A stretch of 61,944 bases of DNA. It comes from a virus. The notes under the pieces were generated by a model, which did no database searches, was not told the DNA's origin, and saw only the letters and a program-made list of their open reading frames with translations. Position 1 is the stretch's first letter. Each line of letters begins with the position of its first letter. This document shows positions 14,287 to 23,437 of this stretch, in pieces. The stretch lies in the IMG/VR virus record IMGVR_UViG_3300020172_002942, positions 1 to 61,944 of that record; one strand, given 5' to 3'. The translations under genes were made by a program, and so were the position numbers.

Positions 14287-16335
14287 ATGTACGAAAAAAT
14301 AGAAGGCGGTAAAAGTATTGATATTCAAGGGCTTATTTGCAATTTGCCTCCTGAAGGATATGTATATAATATTCTAACAAAAAAATTAGAACATCGTGGT
14401 ATATATCAAAGGTCTAAAAAAGAAGAAGAGCAATATTGGAAAAGAATAATGTTACCAGATTGGTACCAAGATACAATGAAAAAATGGGATGAATTTGACA
14501 AGAAAAAAAAGGATGATGAAGCTGAATTTTATGATGAAAAATTAGAAGAATATAAAAAACAAGAATGGGATAGAAGATTAAATGGATTTTGGTACATGAA
14601 CAATGGCAAACCAACCTACTTAACAGGTTTGCATTATTTATATTTACAATGGTGGTCAATAGATATTGGTTATCCTAAGTTTAGGATTCCAGATTTAGAA
14701 AAGTTTTATTTTATGCAGTATTGCATAGAAGATCCATTTTGTATGGGTATGCTTGAGGTAACAAAAAGACGTTTTGGTAAATCTTTTGTGGCGGGATTAT
14801 TTGTTACAGAATATACTACTCGTACAAAAATGACCAATGGTGGTATTCAATCAAAGACTGGTTCTGATGCTAAAAAGTTCTTTGCTAAAACTGTTGTAAA
14901 TCCGTTTAGAAGGCTTCCTAAGTTCTTTAGACCTGAATATGACATGTCTTTGGGTGTTAATCCAAAATCAGAAATGAGATTCCAAAAGACCAACGTAAGG
15001 GGTAAAAAGGCTGAAGAAAATATTGATAAAGATGAATTGGGTTCGGTAATTGACTTTCAATCTGCTGAAACGGTAGCTTATGACGGTCAAAAATTACATA
15101 GATATGTAGCTGATGAGTGTGGTAAAACTACAGAAGTAAATGTTTATGATAGACATGAGGTTGTTCGTTATTGTATGTTAGATGATGAAGGAAAGATTAT
15201 TGGAAAGGCTCTTTATACTACTACTGTAGAGAAATTAGGCACTGAAAAAGATGGTATTCAAGAAGCCTTTAAATTACTTTGGGATGAGTCAGACCAGGGA
15301 AAAAGACAAGAAAATGGGACTACTTCTAGTGGATTATATAGATTTTTCATGTCTGCTAAACGTACAAGAAATTTTGATGATTTCGGATTCCCTGATGAAA
15401 ATTTAACTGAAGCACAGATACAAGCCGATAGGGAAACAGTTAAAAACAATTCTAGAGCATTATCTGCCCGTATTAGAAAGGAGCCATTGACAATTGATGA
15501 GGCATTTAGTACAGATTCTGATAAATGTATATTTAACGTATTGAATATAGCTTCTAGAGAAGCATATTTAAAAGAAAATCCTGTCTTGAAAAGATGCGTA
15601 TGGTTCTACAGAGATATAGATCAAAAGGTAAAGTGGAGAGAAATTACAGATAAAGAGCAGGATTTTCATTGGAAAATTACACAATTTCCTCCACCTGGAG
15701 AAGAAAATAAACATGTAATTGACATTAAACATAGAATTCCTAAAAGAATAAATGACGGTGCAATAGCAATTGACGGATATAGTAATAGCCAAGGCGGTAA
15801 ATATGGTTCAAAAGCATCAGCATGGATTGGAAGAAGATATAATATGTTAGACCCAACAAAGACGGGGAAGGCTATTGGACATCTTTATGGAAGACCACAA
15901 ATTAAAGAAACATTGCATGAACAAGTGCTTTTAGCTGCCGAATATTATGGTTATAAGGTTTGGTATGAGCATAACTCCGATGATTATTTGTCTTATTTTA
16001 GAGATAGGGGTCGTGTTGGTTATTTAGGAAGTTATCCACTTACCTCTATTGACCCATCAAAAAGAGATACTCAAGAAAGATATAAAGGGTTCCCAACTAC
16101 TCCATTTAGCTTAACAAAACAGGCTGATACAGGCATTATGTATTTTGAAAATCATATAGATGCTATAGATTATGAAAATTTACTAGAAGATGCTAAAAAG
16201 TTTGATCCAAACAATAGAACTGATTTTGACCAAACTGTATCTTTTTTGATGCTTTTGGTGTGTTTAATGGAGCCTGTTCCTATGCAAGTTAAGAAAGAGC
16301 CATTGGTGAAAAGCTACCCAATATCTATACAATAA
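14287..16335 (+). CDS. terL: Terminase large subunit
   Basis: 682 residues. The ATPase has Walker A-like VTKRRFGKSF (about residues 158-167) and Walker B RYVADECGK with Asp276-Glu277. The nuclease domain begins with GAIAIDGYSNS, whose Asp496 fits the first metal-binding acid of the RNase H-like fold, and continues with YEHNSDDYLSYF and DFDQTVSFLMLL. A long charged N-terminal extension (residues 40-100) precedes the ATPase. The enzyme pumps DNA into the prohead and cuts the concatemer. It sits between a TerS candidate and the portal. Confidence 0.9.
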   Translation: MYEKIEGGKSIDIQGLICNLPPEGYVYNILTKKLEHRGIYQRSKKEEEQYWKRIMLPDWYQDTMKKWDEFDKKKKDDEAEFYDEKLEEYKKQEWDRRLNGFWYMNNGKPTYLTGLHYLYLQWWSIDIGYPKFRIPDLEKFYFMQYCIEDPFCMGMLEVTKRRFGKSFVAGLFVTEYTTRTKMTNGGIQSKTGSDAKKFFAKTVVNPFRRLPKFFRPEYDMSLGVNPKSEMRFQKTNVRGKKAEENIDKDELGSVIDFQSAETVAYDGQKLHRYVADECGKTTEVNVYDRHEVVRYCMLDDEGKIIGKALYTTTVEKLGTEKDGIQEAFKLLWDESDQGKRQENGTTSSGLYRFFMSAKRTRNFDDFGFPDENLTEAQIQADRETVKNNSRALSARIRKEPLTIDEAFSTDSDKCIFNVLNIASREAYLKENPVLKRCVWFYRDIDQKVKWREITDKEQDFHWKITQFPPPGEENKHVIDIKHRIPKRINDGAIAIDGYSNSQGGKYGSKASAWIGRRYNMLDPTKTGKAIGHLYGRPQIKETLHEQVLLAAEYYGYKVWYEHNSDDYLSYFRDRGRVGYLGSYPLTSIDPSKRDTQERYKGFPTTPFSLTKQADTGIMYFENHIDAIDYENLLEDAKKFDPNNRTDFDQTVSFLMLLVCLMEPVPMQVKKEPLVKSYPISIQ

Positions 16336-16347
16336 TTATTTTTTTTA

Positions 16348-16375
16348 AATAATTTCTAGATATTTGTTATATTTG
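16348..16375 (+). promoter_or_regulatory. Late promoter before the portal gene
   Basis: TATATTTG at 16368-16375 lies 22 bases before the portal start. CTA at 16356-16358, nine bases upstream of the box, matches the spacing of the upstream element in the promoters at 40149 and 53300. No -33 TTTG is present at 19 bases. Confidence 0.55.
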
Positions 16376-16396
16376 ACATTATAAAATCAACCCAAG

Positions 16397-18922
16397 TTGT
16401 CAGATAGTCCTTTATACATAAGCCCGAATAATGCTAGTGGTCAAGCTCTGAAAGATTTTCAGCTTACCACTGACGTTAAGTCCAAGTCAGATATGACATA
16501 TGGAAAGAAAGTCGCACAAAATATTTATTCTACCATTTATGGTAATCAGTCTTATTTCTGGATTAGGAATAACAGATTTAGAAAAAACAGACAGATTGCT
16601 AATGGTAAGATGGACATGAGTGTTTTTCTTGATAGACTAGAAATGAATGGAAAGGCAAATTATGTAAATATTAATTGGAAATCAATTATTATTGGTAATA
16701 CCATTGTAGCAAGATTAGTTGGCTCTTGGATGAATAGAAGAGAAAAAATTGCAGTAACTGCAGTTGATCCAACTTCAGCTAAAGAAAAACAAGATGCAAT
16801 AGATGAGGCTTCTTATGTTTATCAAAACAAAGAAGTTCTTGCACAATTACAACAAGAATCAGGAGTTACACTTATTCCTAAAAATCAATTTCTTGCAGAA
16901 GATCAAGACGATTTAGATTTGTGGGTTACTGAATTTAATCATTTGCCTGAAGAAATAAAATACGGCATTGGTATTAATAATGTACTTGAAGCTAATGGTT
17001 GGAATGATGTTTTAAAAGAAAGAATATTACATGATTCAGCAGAAGTTGGATTAGTGGCTACTTATACTTGGATGGATGAAGAAGGCGAAATACATGTAGA
17101 TTGGATTAGACCTGAAAATGCAATTTATTCATATTCAGATTTTCCAGATTTTAGAGATACTACATATCGTGGTCATATTTTATCAATGAAGATAAGTGAC
17201 GTAAGAGCTAAATATGGCAAAGAAAATGGTGGCACATTAAGCGAAGAGGAAATATTTAAACTTGCCTCTTTTGCAAAAGAATATCAATTAACAGATAAGA
17301 TAAAGTGGATGCAAGATTGGAACGTAGCTTATTTACGTCCATATGATGAGTGGAATATAGATTTAATGAATTTTGAAATTAAAACTTTAGATTCTACTGG
17401 ATATACTGTTACAAAAACAAAAAAGAATGGCAGTACTATTATTAAAAAAGGTAAGCCAGAAAGATTAGATGAAAATCAAGAATATGTTGAGGAGAAAAAA
17501 TGGAATATATACGAAGGTGTATATTGCCCAATTACTCAACAAATTTTAAAGTGGAATATTAAAAAGAACATGATACGTCCGCAAGATCCAAAACAAGTGG
17601 GTGATGCGGAATTTTCTTATAGTTTTTATATGTATCAGACATATGACATGAGAAACGTAGCTGTTCCTGAAAAAATTGAAGAACCTCTTGAACAAATGAT
17701 TTTGTCAAGATTAAAAATACAGCAATTAGTTGCTAAAATGGTACCTGCAGGAGCTGCTATTGACGTAGATGCTATGCAGGAATTAGATTTAGGTTTAGGT
17801 GATTCTGTAAAGCCATTAGATGTTCAAAAAATTTGGGAACAAACTGGTAAGCTTTATTATCGTGGTAGAGATGCTGAAGGCAATAGAATACCTGTTCCAA
17901 TTACTGAATTAGCTAATAGTGGATTTGCGCCTCAATTAAACGCATTAGTTCAATTATACCAATTTCATTATCAAATATTGAAAGATGAATTAGGTGATGA
18001 TCCTAATTTAGCTATGCAAGCAGCACAACCTAGAGTAACATCTCAAAATGTGGCAGCTTCTCAAACATTATCAAATAATGCTACTGATTATATGTATGAT
18101 GCATATATTCAAGTAATGGAAGAAACTGGTAAAAAAGTTGCTGCTTTATTAAACAAAAGTGTTGCTTTTGGAGCTAAAAAATATAGAGAAATATTAAAAC
18201 AAGAAGAAGTAAAAGATAGAAATTTTGTCGCTAGAGTAAAAATGCTACCAACTGATATAGATTTAGCTAAACTTGAAGCAATGATGAATAATGCTATTAC
18301 TGCTAATCCTACTATGGTTCTTTATTTAGATCCATTTAAAATTATGAGAATAGCAAGAGAAAATGCTGAATTGGGTGAATTGTATTTTAGACAAGCTCAG
18401 AAAAGAATGATTCAAAGTGAACAAGAACAAGCTCAAACTAATAGTCAACAAAACGCACAAATTCAACAAGCAAGCCAGCAAGCTAAAGCTCAAGGTGATG
18501 AGGCTTTATTAGACAAACAAACTCAAGCAAAACAAAGAGAGATTATAATTCAAGGCATGTTTGATTTAGCAAAGGCTAGTTTACCTATACCTGCTCAATT
18601 ACAACCTTTAATTCAAGAAATGTTGCAAAATATTGAAATGCCATTATCTATTGATAACTATCAATTAAATCAGCAAGTTCAACAAATGCAACAAGCTGAA
18701 ATGGAACAGCAACAACAGGCTATGCAGCAACAGCAGCAACAAGGGCAGCAACAGGGTCAAGAACAAGGTGAAGGACAAGAAGGACAAGAACAAGAAATGT
18801 CACCAGAAGATCAGCAAATGATGGCACAACAAATGCAACAACAGGGTCAGGGCCAAGAACAAGAAATGTCACCAGAAGATCAACAAATGATGGCACAACA
18901 AATGCAAATGCAACAACAATAA
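16397..18922 (+). CDS. Portal protein with Gln-rich C-terminal tail
   Basis: 841 residues, the length of P22-like and crAss-like portals. Position directly after TerL, an N-terminal region with YFWIRNNRFRKNRQ, a central VPAGAAIDVDAMQELDLG crown-like segment and a long helical C-terminus support the call. The start is TTG at 16397: the next in-frame ATG is at residue 34 and would miss the promoter spacing. The last ~120 residues are almost all Gln, Met and Glu, with a 23-residue tandem repeat. The portal forms the dodecameric DNA gate of the capsid. Confidence 0.8.
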   Translation: MSDSPLYISPNNASGQALKDFQLTTDVKSKSDMTYGKKVAQNIYSTIYGNQSYFWIRNNRFRKNRQIANGKMDMSVFLDRLEMNGKANYVNINWKSIIIGNTIVARLVGSWMNRREKIAVTAVDPTSAKEKQDAIDEASYVYQNKEVLAQLQQESGVTLIPKNQFLAEDQDDLDLWVTEFNHLPEEIKYGIGINNVLEANGWNDVLKERILHDSAEVGLVATYTWMDEEGEIHVDWIRPENAIYSYSDFPDFRDTTYRGHILSMKISDVRAKYGKENGGTLSEEEIFKLASFAKEYQLTDKIKWMQDWNVAYLRPYDEWNIDLMNFEIKTLDSTGYTVTKTKKNGSTIIKKGKPERLDENQEYVEEKKWNIYEGVYCPITQQILKWNIKKNMIRPQDPKQVGDAEFSYSFYMYQTYDMRNVAVPEKIEEPLEQMILSRLKIQQLVAKMVPAGAAIDVDAMQELDLGLGDSVKPLDVQKIWEQTGKLYYRGRDAEGNRIPVPITELANSGFAPQLNALVQLYQFHYQILKDELGDDPNLAMQAAQPRVTSQNVAASQTLSNNATDYMYDAYIQVMEETGKKVAALLNKSVAFGAKKYREILKQEEVKDRNFVARVKMLPTDIDLAKLEAMMNNAITANPTMVLYLDPFKIMRIARENAELGELYFRQAQKRMIQSEQEQAQTNSQQNAQIQQASQQAKAQGDEALLDKQTQAKQREIIIQGMFDLAKASLPIPAQLQPLIQEMLQNIEMPLSIDNYQLNQQVQQMQQAEMEQQQQAMQQQQQQGQQQGQEQGEGQEGQEQEMSPEDQQMMAQQMQQQGQGQEQEMSPEDQQMMAQQMQMQQQ
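18785..18921 (+). repeat. In-frame tandem repeat in the portal tail
   Basis: Two copies of a 69-base unit begin at 18785 and 18854 and encode EQEMSPEDQQMMAQQMQ in each copy. They sit in a CAA/CAG-rich stretch where slippage could change tail length. The P22 portal also has a helical C-terminal barrel reaching into the capsid; here the tail would be disordered or coiled. Confidence 0.75.
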
Positions 18923-18945
18923 ATAAAAATATAAAATAAATAAAA

Positions 18946-19326
18946 ATGGCAACGGTAAGTAAACTTTTAATAAGACTACAAAAATTTAGCTCAAAAATTA
19001 GTACAGTTGTAGATGCAACTGAATCTTTTAATACTAATAACAATTTCTATCAAGATTTATCTGGATGGGATTCCGCAGTAGTTCAATTTGTAGGGACATC
19101 TGGAACAGTTAGTTTTAGCACTACGAATGATGATGGTTCTATAACAGGGCAATTATTGCCTGCACCAGAAGTGCCTATTAATGGGGTAACAGTATTAGGG
19201 GTAAATTTATCCACTAAAACTGATGTTTCATCTATTGCAGCTGCTGGAATTGTGGAATTTGGCATTATTGGTAAATATTTACTATTACAAGGTTCTACAA
19301 CAACAACAACAACAGCAGCACCTTAA
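18946..19326 (+). CDS. Small virion-region protein with Thr-rich C-terminus
   Basis: 126 residues. A beta-rich domain (WDSAVVQFVGTSGTVSFSTTNDDGSI, then INGVTVLGVNLSTKTDVSSIAAAGIVEFGIIGKYLLL) ends in GSTTTTTTAAP. The domain resembles small beta-sandwich decoration proteins. The Thr run is shared with at least five other proteins of this genome. Between portal and scaffold genes, so probably capsid-associated (inference). Confidence 0.65.
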   Translation: MATVSKLLIRLQKFSSKISTVVDATESFNTNNNFYQDLSGWDSAVVQFVGTSGTVSFSTTNDDGSITGQLLPAPEVPINGVTVLGVNLSTKTDVSSIAAAGIVEFGIIGKYLLLQGSTTTTTTAAP

Positions 19327-19345
19327 TAAAAAAAAATAAAAAAAA

Positions 19346-19714
19346 ATGGCAAATTCAATAGCATATGTATTGTCTAAAAATACATACCCTGATGCCTTTC
19401 AGGCAAATCTTATAGGAGTTGATCAAGGCACTCAAATTGTCTATGCAACAACAAGTACATTAACATCCGCAAATGTATTATTTGCCGATAGTAGATTAAC
19501 ACAACCAATTTTTGGAGATGGCACAAGTTGGTATGGTGTACAATTATTAACAGATGATTCTGTTTTATATCCTATTACCATAAATGGTATTGGAACTATA
19601 GTAATTGGTTCTGGAACTACTACTACTACAACGACTACAACAACTACTACAGCTGCACCAACAACTACTACAACGACTGCTGCACCAACAACAACAACTA
19701 CTACAGCAGCTTAA
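19346..19714 (+). CDS. Small virion-region protein with long Thr-rich tail
   Basis: 122 residues. An ~88-residue beta-rich domain (TYPDAFQANLIGVDQGTQIVYA, SWYGVQLLTDDSVLYPITI) is followed by a tail of 12 Thr, AAP, 6 Thr, AAP, 6 Thr, AA. The DNA of the tail is an ACA/ACT triplet array that could expand or contract. The DNA-level repeat and the similar tail of the upstream gene suggest related decoration proteins. Function unknown. Confidence 0.65.
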   Translation: MANSIAYVLSKNTYPDAFQANLIGVDQGTQIVYATTSTLTSANVLFADSRLTQPIFGDGTSWYGVQLLTDDSVLYPITINGIGTIVIGSGTTTTTTTTTTTTAAPTTTTTTAAPTTTTTTAA

Positions 19715-19741
19715 ACAAAATAGAAACCAAATCAGCATTTT

Positions 19742-20929
19742 ATGCCAGAGAATAACGGAGCAGCTCCATTAGAGCTAGCGGAAGGCTTCAATCCATTTTC
19801 GGATGATGCACAACAAGTGCAAACACAACAAAGAGTAGAAGAGGCCCCTACTCAACAAGTACAAGAGCCAACACAAAGTGCTCCTGTAGAAACACAAAAT
19901 ACTTCTTCACAAGAAGCGTCCCCTGAAAAAGCTCAAGTTCAGGAAACAGGACAATCTACATTTGACTCTAACCAATTTTTAAAAGAAAAATTTGGTTTTG
20001 ATAATATAGAGCAAGCAGAGCAAGAGTTTAAAAAAATAAAAGAATCAAAAGATTCTGAATTTAATTTTGAAAATGAAACAAGTAGAAACTTGTTCAATGC
20101 AATTAAAGAAGGAAAACTTGATGAAATTTATGATGTTTTAAGCCAACAAAAGAGGTTAGAAAAGTTGACAAATTCGGAAATAAATGGTAACTTAGCTGTA
20201 GATATCATCCGAACTAATCTACAAAATAAATATAAGGATTTAACTTCGGATGAAGTAGATCTTTTATTTTATCAGAATTACAATTTCCCTCAAAGACCTG
20301 AAAAGTCATTTGAAGACACAGATGAAGACTATGAACAAAAGCTAAATGGTTGGCAAAATGAAATAGACTTTATAGAAAGAAGAATGATTATTGATGCGAA
20401 AGTTATCAAACCAGAATTAGAGAAATTAAAAAGTGAGATAAGATTACCAGACGTTTATGGCCTTGAACAGCAAGAAGCTCAAAGTAGAGAAGCATTCGAA
20501 ATGGCTACACAAGCTAGACAAGTTTATGAACGAACTCTTGAATCTGATTTTAAAAACTTCAATGGTTTTGAAGTAACAGTGAAAGACGAGGATGTCGAAG
20601 TACCTGTTAATTACAACATTTCTGAAGAAGAAAAATTAGATTTAAAAAATAGGCTTTCAGATTTTGATTCAGATGCTTATTATGAAAATCGTTGGTTTAA
20701 CAAAGATGGAACTCCAAATGTAAAACAAGCTATGCAAGACATATACTTGTTGGAAAATTTTGATAAAATCTCTAAAAAACTAGTGAATGAGGCAGCATCT
20801 CAAGTAAAGTTAGCTTATATCAAGAATTCAGGTAATGTTACTTTAAACCCAAAAACGCCTCAAGGAACACCACAGCCTAATCCAAATGCGCAAATGGAGG
20901 ACTTGGCAATGTGGGCGTTTAGATCTTGA
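19742..20929 (+). CDS. Candidate scaffolding protein
   Basis: 395 residues. A Gln/Glu/Pro-rich disordered N-terminus (residues ~20-75) precedes helical coiled-coil segments (FDNIEQAEQEFKKIKESKD, LEKLKSEIRLPDVYGLEQQ), and the C-terminus is short and Pro/Asn-rich. Acidic, Cys-free and directly before the major capsid gene: the typical make-up and place of a phage scaffold that shapes the prohead and is then expelled. No protease motif is seen. Confidence 0.65.
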   Translation: MPENNGAAPLELAEGFNPFSDDAQQVQTQQRVEEAPTQQVQEPTQSAPVETQNTSSQEASPEKAQVQETGQSTFDSNQFLKEKFGFDNIEQAEQEFKKIKESKDSEFNFENETSRNLFNAIKEGKLDEIYDVLSQQKRLEKLTNSEINGNLAVDIIRTNLQNKYKDLTSDEVDLLFYQNYNFPQRPEKSFEDTDEDYEQKLNGWQNEIDFIERRMIIDAKVIKPELEKLKSEIRLPDVYGLEQQEAQSREAFEMATQARQVYERTLESDFKNFNGFEVTVKDEDVEVPVNYNISEEEKLDLKNRLSDFDSDAYYENRWFNKDGTPNVKQAMQDIYLLENFDKISKKLVNEAASQVKLAYIKNSGNVTLNPKTPQGTPQPNPNAQMEDLAMWAFRS

Positions 20930-20972
20930 TTATTTGCTCTTGGCAAGAGCATTATTTTAAAAATTAAACAAA

Positions 20973-22382
20973 ATGGCTGGAATACCAACCTCAAATATCC
21001 TGCAACCAGGTGCAATATCGTTGCAGTCCCAGAATCGCCAGTTGATGGTAGATTTACAATTATTAACTCCTCAGTACTATAAGTACTACACTGAAAAGTA
21101 CGGTAACGAAGACTTTACTTGGTGGTTATCTGCTCATAGCGGAATGGAAGAAGTAAAAAACCAAAATTTCTTCTGGTTTGAAAACAGAGGTAAATTAATG
21201 CCAGGTGTAACTAATGCTAGTACTGTTACTGGTGCTGCAGGTGCAACTGTTACTTTAACTTTAGGCTCTGAAGCTTACTACAATAGTGGTACTCAATCTC
21301 CATTGAGAGTTAATGAAACTTTACGTGTTGCTTCTAGCAACGTAGAGGGTGTGATTTTGTCAATTGACACAACTACTCCTTATGCTTTCACTTTCACAGT
21401 TCGTCCAAAAATCTCTACTCAAAGATTTGCTTCTGCTGGTTCTAACTCATTGTTAGCTGGTGAGGTATTATTATTTGGTGGTGATGTAGATGCTGGTGAA
21501 GCTTCTCAACAAATCAATCCATTAATCCATTTAGACCAAAAGTATAACAACAATATCACTGAAATTCGTGATGGTTGGAGCAATACTGACTTGGCTCAAA
21601 TGGCTGATACTTACTACGAATATCCTGTTTCTGCTGATATGGCTGCAAACGGTGTAACTGCGTTTACTTATAAGGGTATGTACAAGACTCTTGTTCGTTT
21701 CAAAAACAACGTAGAAGCAAAATTAATGCGTGGTAATATCCAAAATAATAGCGGTTTATCTAACTCTCCTGGTGCTCAAGGTATCATTCCTAAAGTAGTA
21801 GCTGATGGTGAAACAGTTGGTTACACTCCAGGTACTTTAGACATCGCTAAATTACACGAAATCACTCGTATCATGGACGTTAACGGTTGTGCAAAGCAAT
21901 CTGCATGGTTAACTGACATCTTCCAAAGACAAGACTTCAGTGATGGTATCTTCGCTGCATACCCTGCTGGTGCTTTTGTTTACGGACAAGGCGAAAAATC
22001 AAAAGAAGCTTCTGTAGCTTATGGTTTCCAAGAAATCTTCATTGATGGTTATTTATTATCTGTTAAGAAATATCCTCAATTTAACTCTGAAGTTACCACT
22101 GGTTTAACTCCAAATGTTGATTACTTCCGTAATTTCGGTTTAATCTATCCAATGGGTGAAACTAAAGATGCTAAAACAGCTCAAGTTTACAAGAATATCA
22201 CAGTTATGTACCAAGAGCCACCTAAAGGCGGAACTGTTGGTAATGGTATTCGTGTATGGCAATATGGTGGTGGATCTCCAAACCCAACTGACGGTACAAT
22301 GACTAATCAAATCGCAATGATTACTTACCGTTCAACTCGTGTTTGTGCAGCAAACCAATTCATCATTGTTCAAGGTCAATAA
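20973..22382 (+). CDS. Major capsid protein
   Basis: 469 residues, a usual HK97-fold size. Evidence is position (scaffold, then this), Gly/Thr/Ala-rich beta composition, and codon use unlike the neighbours: CGT for Arg, ATC, TTC, AAC and GGT are preferred while flanking genes favour AGA, ATA, TTT and AAT, as expected for the most abundant product. SAHSGMEEVKNQNFFWFENRG and the late segment RVWQYGGGSPNPTDGTMTNQIAMITYRSTR-type region (about residues 430-460) fit capsid proteins. It has its own terminator directly downstream. Confidence 0.75.
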   Translation: MAGIPTSNILQPGAISLQSQNRQLMVDLQLLTPQYYKYYTEKYGNEDFTWWLSAHSGMEEVKNQNFFWFENRGKLMPGVTNASTVTGAAGATVTLTLGSEAYYNSGTQSPLRVNETLRVASSNVEGVILSIDTTTPYAFTFTVRPKISTQRFASAGSNSLLAGEVLLFGGDVDAGEASQQINPLIHLDQKYNNNITEIRDGWSNTDLAQMADTYYEYPVSADMAANGVTAFTYKGMYKTLVRFKNNVEAKLMRGNIQNNSGLSNSPGAQGIIPKVVADGETVGYTPGTLDIAKLHEITRIMDVNGCAKQSAWLTDIFQRQDFSDGIFAAYPAGAFVYGQGEKSKEASVAYGFQEIFIDGYLLSVKKYPQFNSEVTTGLTPNVDYFRNFGLIYPMGETKDAKTAQVYKNITVMYQEPPKGGTVGNGIRVWQYGGGSPNPTDGTMTNQIAMITYRSTRVCAANQFIIVQGQ

Positions 22383-22401
22383 TTAGACCAAAAATAATAT
22401 C

Positions 22402-22431
22402 GGTGGCGGCAACTTTATTGTTGTCGCTGCC
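22402..22431 (+). terminator. Terminator after the capsid gene
   Basis: An 11-bp stem (GGTGGCGGCAA at 22402-22412 with TTGTCGCTGCC at 22421-22431, three G-U pairs) with an 8-base loop is followed by TTATTTTAAAC. Being leaky or partial, it would leave capsid mRNA more abundant than downstream mRNA. Confidence 0.7.
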
Positions 22432-22458
22432 TTATTTTAAACATTTTAAAACCATTTT

Positions 22459-23343
22459 ATGGCACGTTTAAAGGATGTAAATTTCTCCATGTCTGGAGAA
22501 GATGTTTCAAGAGAAACAAGAAAAGTAGAAGAGTCTGTAGATGCAGGTAACAGAATGGTAGATCAAGCTGCTACTGAATCATTTAGAATTTTTAAGCTTT
22601 CAGATACTACAAAAAAGGGTAAATACCACATGGAATGTACCGATGATGTATGGGATGAAAACGAGAAAAAAATGATTAGAATTCGCCTTTTACGAGGTGT
22701 AGATACTATTTATCAAAGAGATCAAAAAGGTTTAGAGCCTGCTTATGTTTCTTCTAATAGAAGAACTCTTATTTTTGATAATCGTGTACTTAGAGTGCCT
22801 GGTTATGACACAGTTGCACTAGAATTTTTAGAAAAATGTAATGCTAATGTAGATAACCCACATAAAAGAGGAACAAGAAAATTAACCTTTTTTGAGTGGA
22901 ATCCTGTTCGTCAAGCTGAACTTGAAAGAAGCAAACGTGTGGCTAGAATTGAAGCTATTAAATATGCTTCTATGCAATCAGACGAGGACATGAAGAAACA
23001 TGCTACATATCTTGGAATTCCATTTTTTGATGAGTTAAGCATACCAAAAACTACTGAAGCTCTTAGAAATGACTACGAGTTTTATGCCGAAGCACAACCA
23101 GCTAAATTTATGCAAAGTGCTGGTAGTAAGGAAGTTGAAGTAGCTTATATTGTTAAAAATGCAATTATTTCAGGTAAAATTGATTTAGGTATAAAACCAG
23201 GATCAGCATATTGGGCTTCTGATGGTGGATTTATTTGTAAGATACCTCCAGGAACACCACCAAACTCATATTTGGTTGATTTCGCATTAATGCCTAATGA
23301 TGATAGTGTTAATTTCTTGAATCAATTAAAGAAGATGCAATAA
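22459..23343 (+). CDS. Hypothetical virion protein
   Basis: 294 residues. Starts FSMSGEDVSRETRKVEESVDAGNRM and contains DTIYQRDQKGLEPAYVSSNRR and RKLTFFEWNPVRQAELERSKR; the C-terminus has GKIDLGIKPGSAYWASDGG. No catalytic motif seen. Located between capsid and connector genes and flanked by two terminators, it is probably a capsid-associated protein such as a head-fibre or DNA-proximal factor, but I do not recognise the family. Confidence 0.6.
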   Translation: MARLKDVNFSMSGEDVSRETRKVEESVDAGNRMVDQAATESFRIFKLSDTTKKGKYHMECTDDVWDENEKKMIRIRLLRGVDTIYQRDQKGLEPAYVSSNRRTLIFDNRVLRVPGYDTVALEFLEKCNANVDNPHKRGTRKLTFFEWNPVRQAELERSKRVARIEAIKYASMQSDEDMKKHATYLGIPFFDELSIPKTTEALRNDYEFYAEAQPAKFMQSAGSKEVEVAYIVKNAIISGKIDLGIKPGSAYWASDGGFICKIPPGTPPNSYLVDFALMPNDDSVNFLNQLKKMQ

Positions 23344-23367
23344 ATTTGTTACTTTCCATCTAAATTA

Positions 23368-23393
23368 AGCCTGTAATCTAAAAATTACGGGCT
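23368..23393 (+). terminator. Strong terminator after the 22459 gene
   Basis: AGCCTGTAAT (23368-23377) and ATTACGGGCT (23384-23393) pair over 10 bp with a CTAAAA loop, followed by TTTTTATTTTTTATTTTT. A new promoter box starts 20 bases later. Confidence 0.85.
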
Positions 23394-23412
23394 TTTTTAT
23401 TTTTTATTTTTG

Positions 23413-23420
23413 TATATTTG
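23413..23420 (+). promoter_or_regulatory. Late promoter TATATTTG for the connector/tail genes
   Basis: TATATTTG followed by GGGTATAATTTTTTTTAC, very similar downstream to the promoter at 40169 (GGGTAAAATTTAC). The ATG at 23438 is 18 bases downstream. The TAATATARCTA upstream element is absent here. Confidence 0.65.
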
Positions 23421-23437
23421 GGTATAATTTTTTTTAC

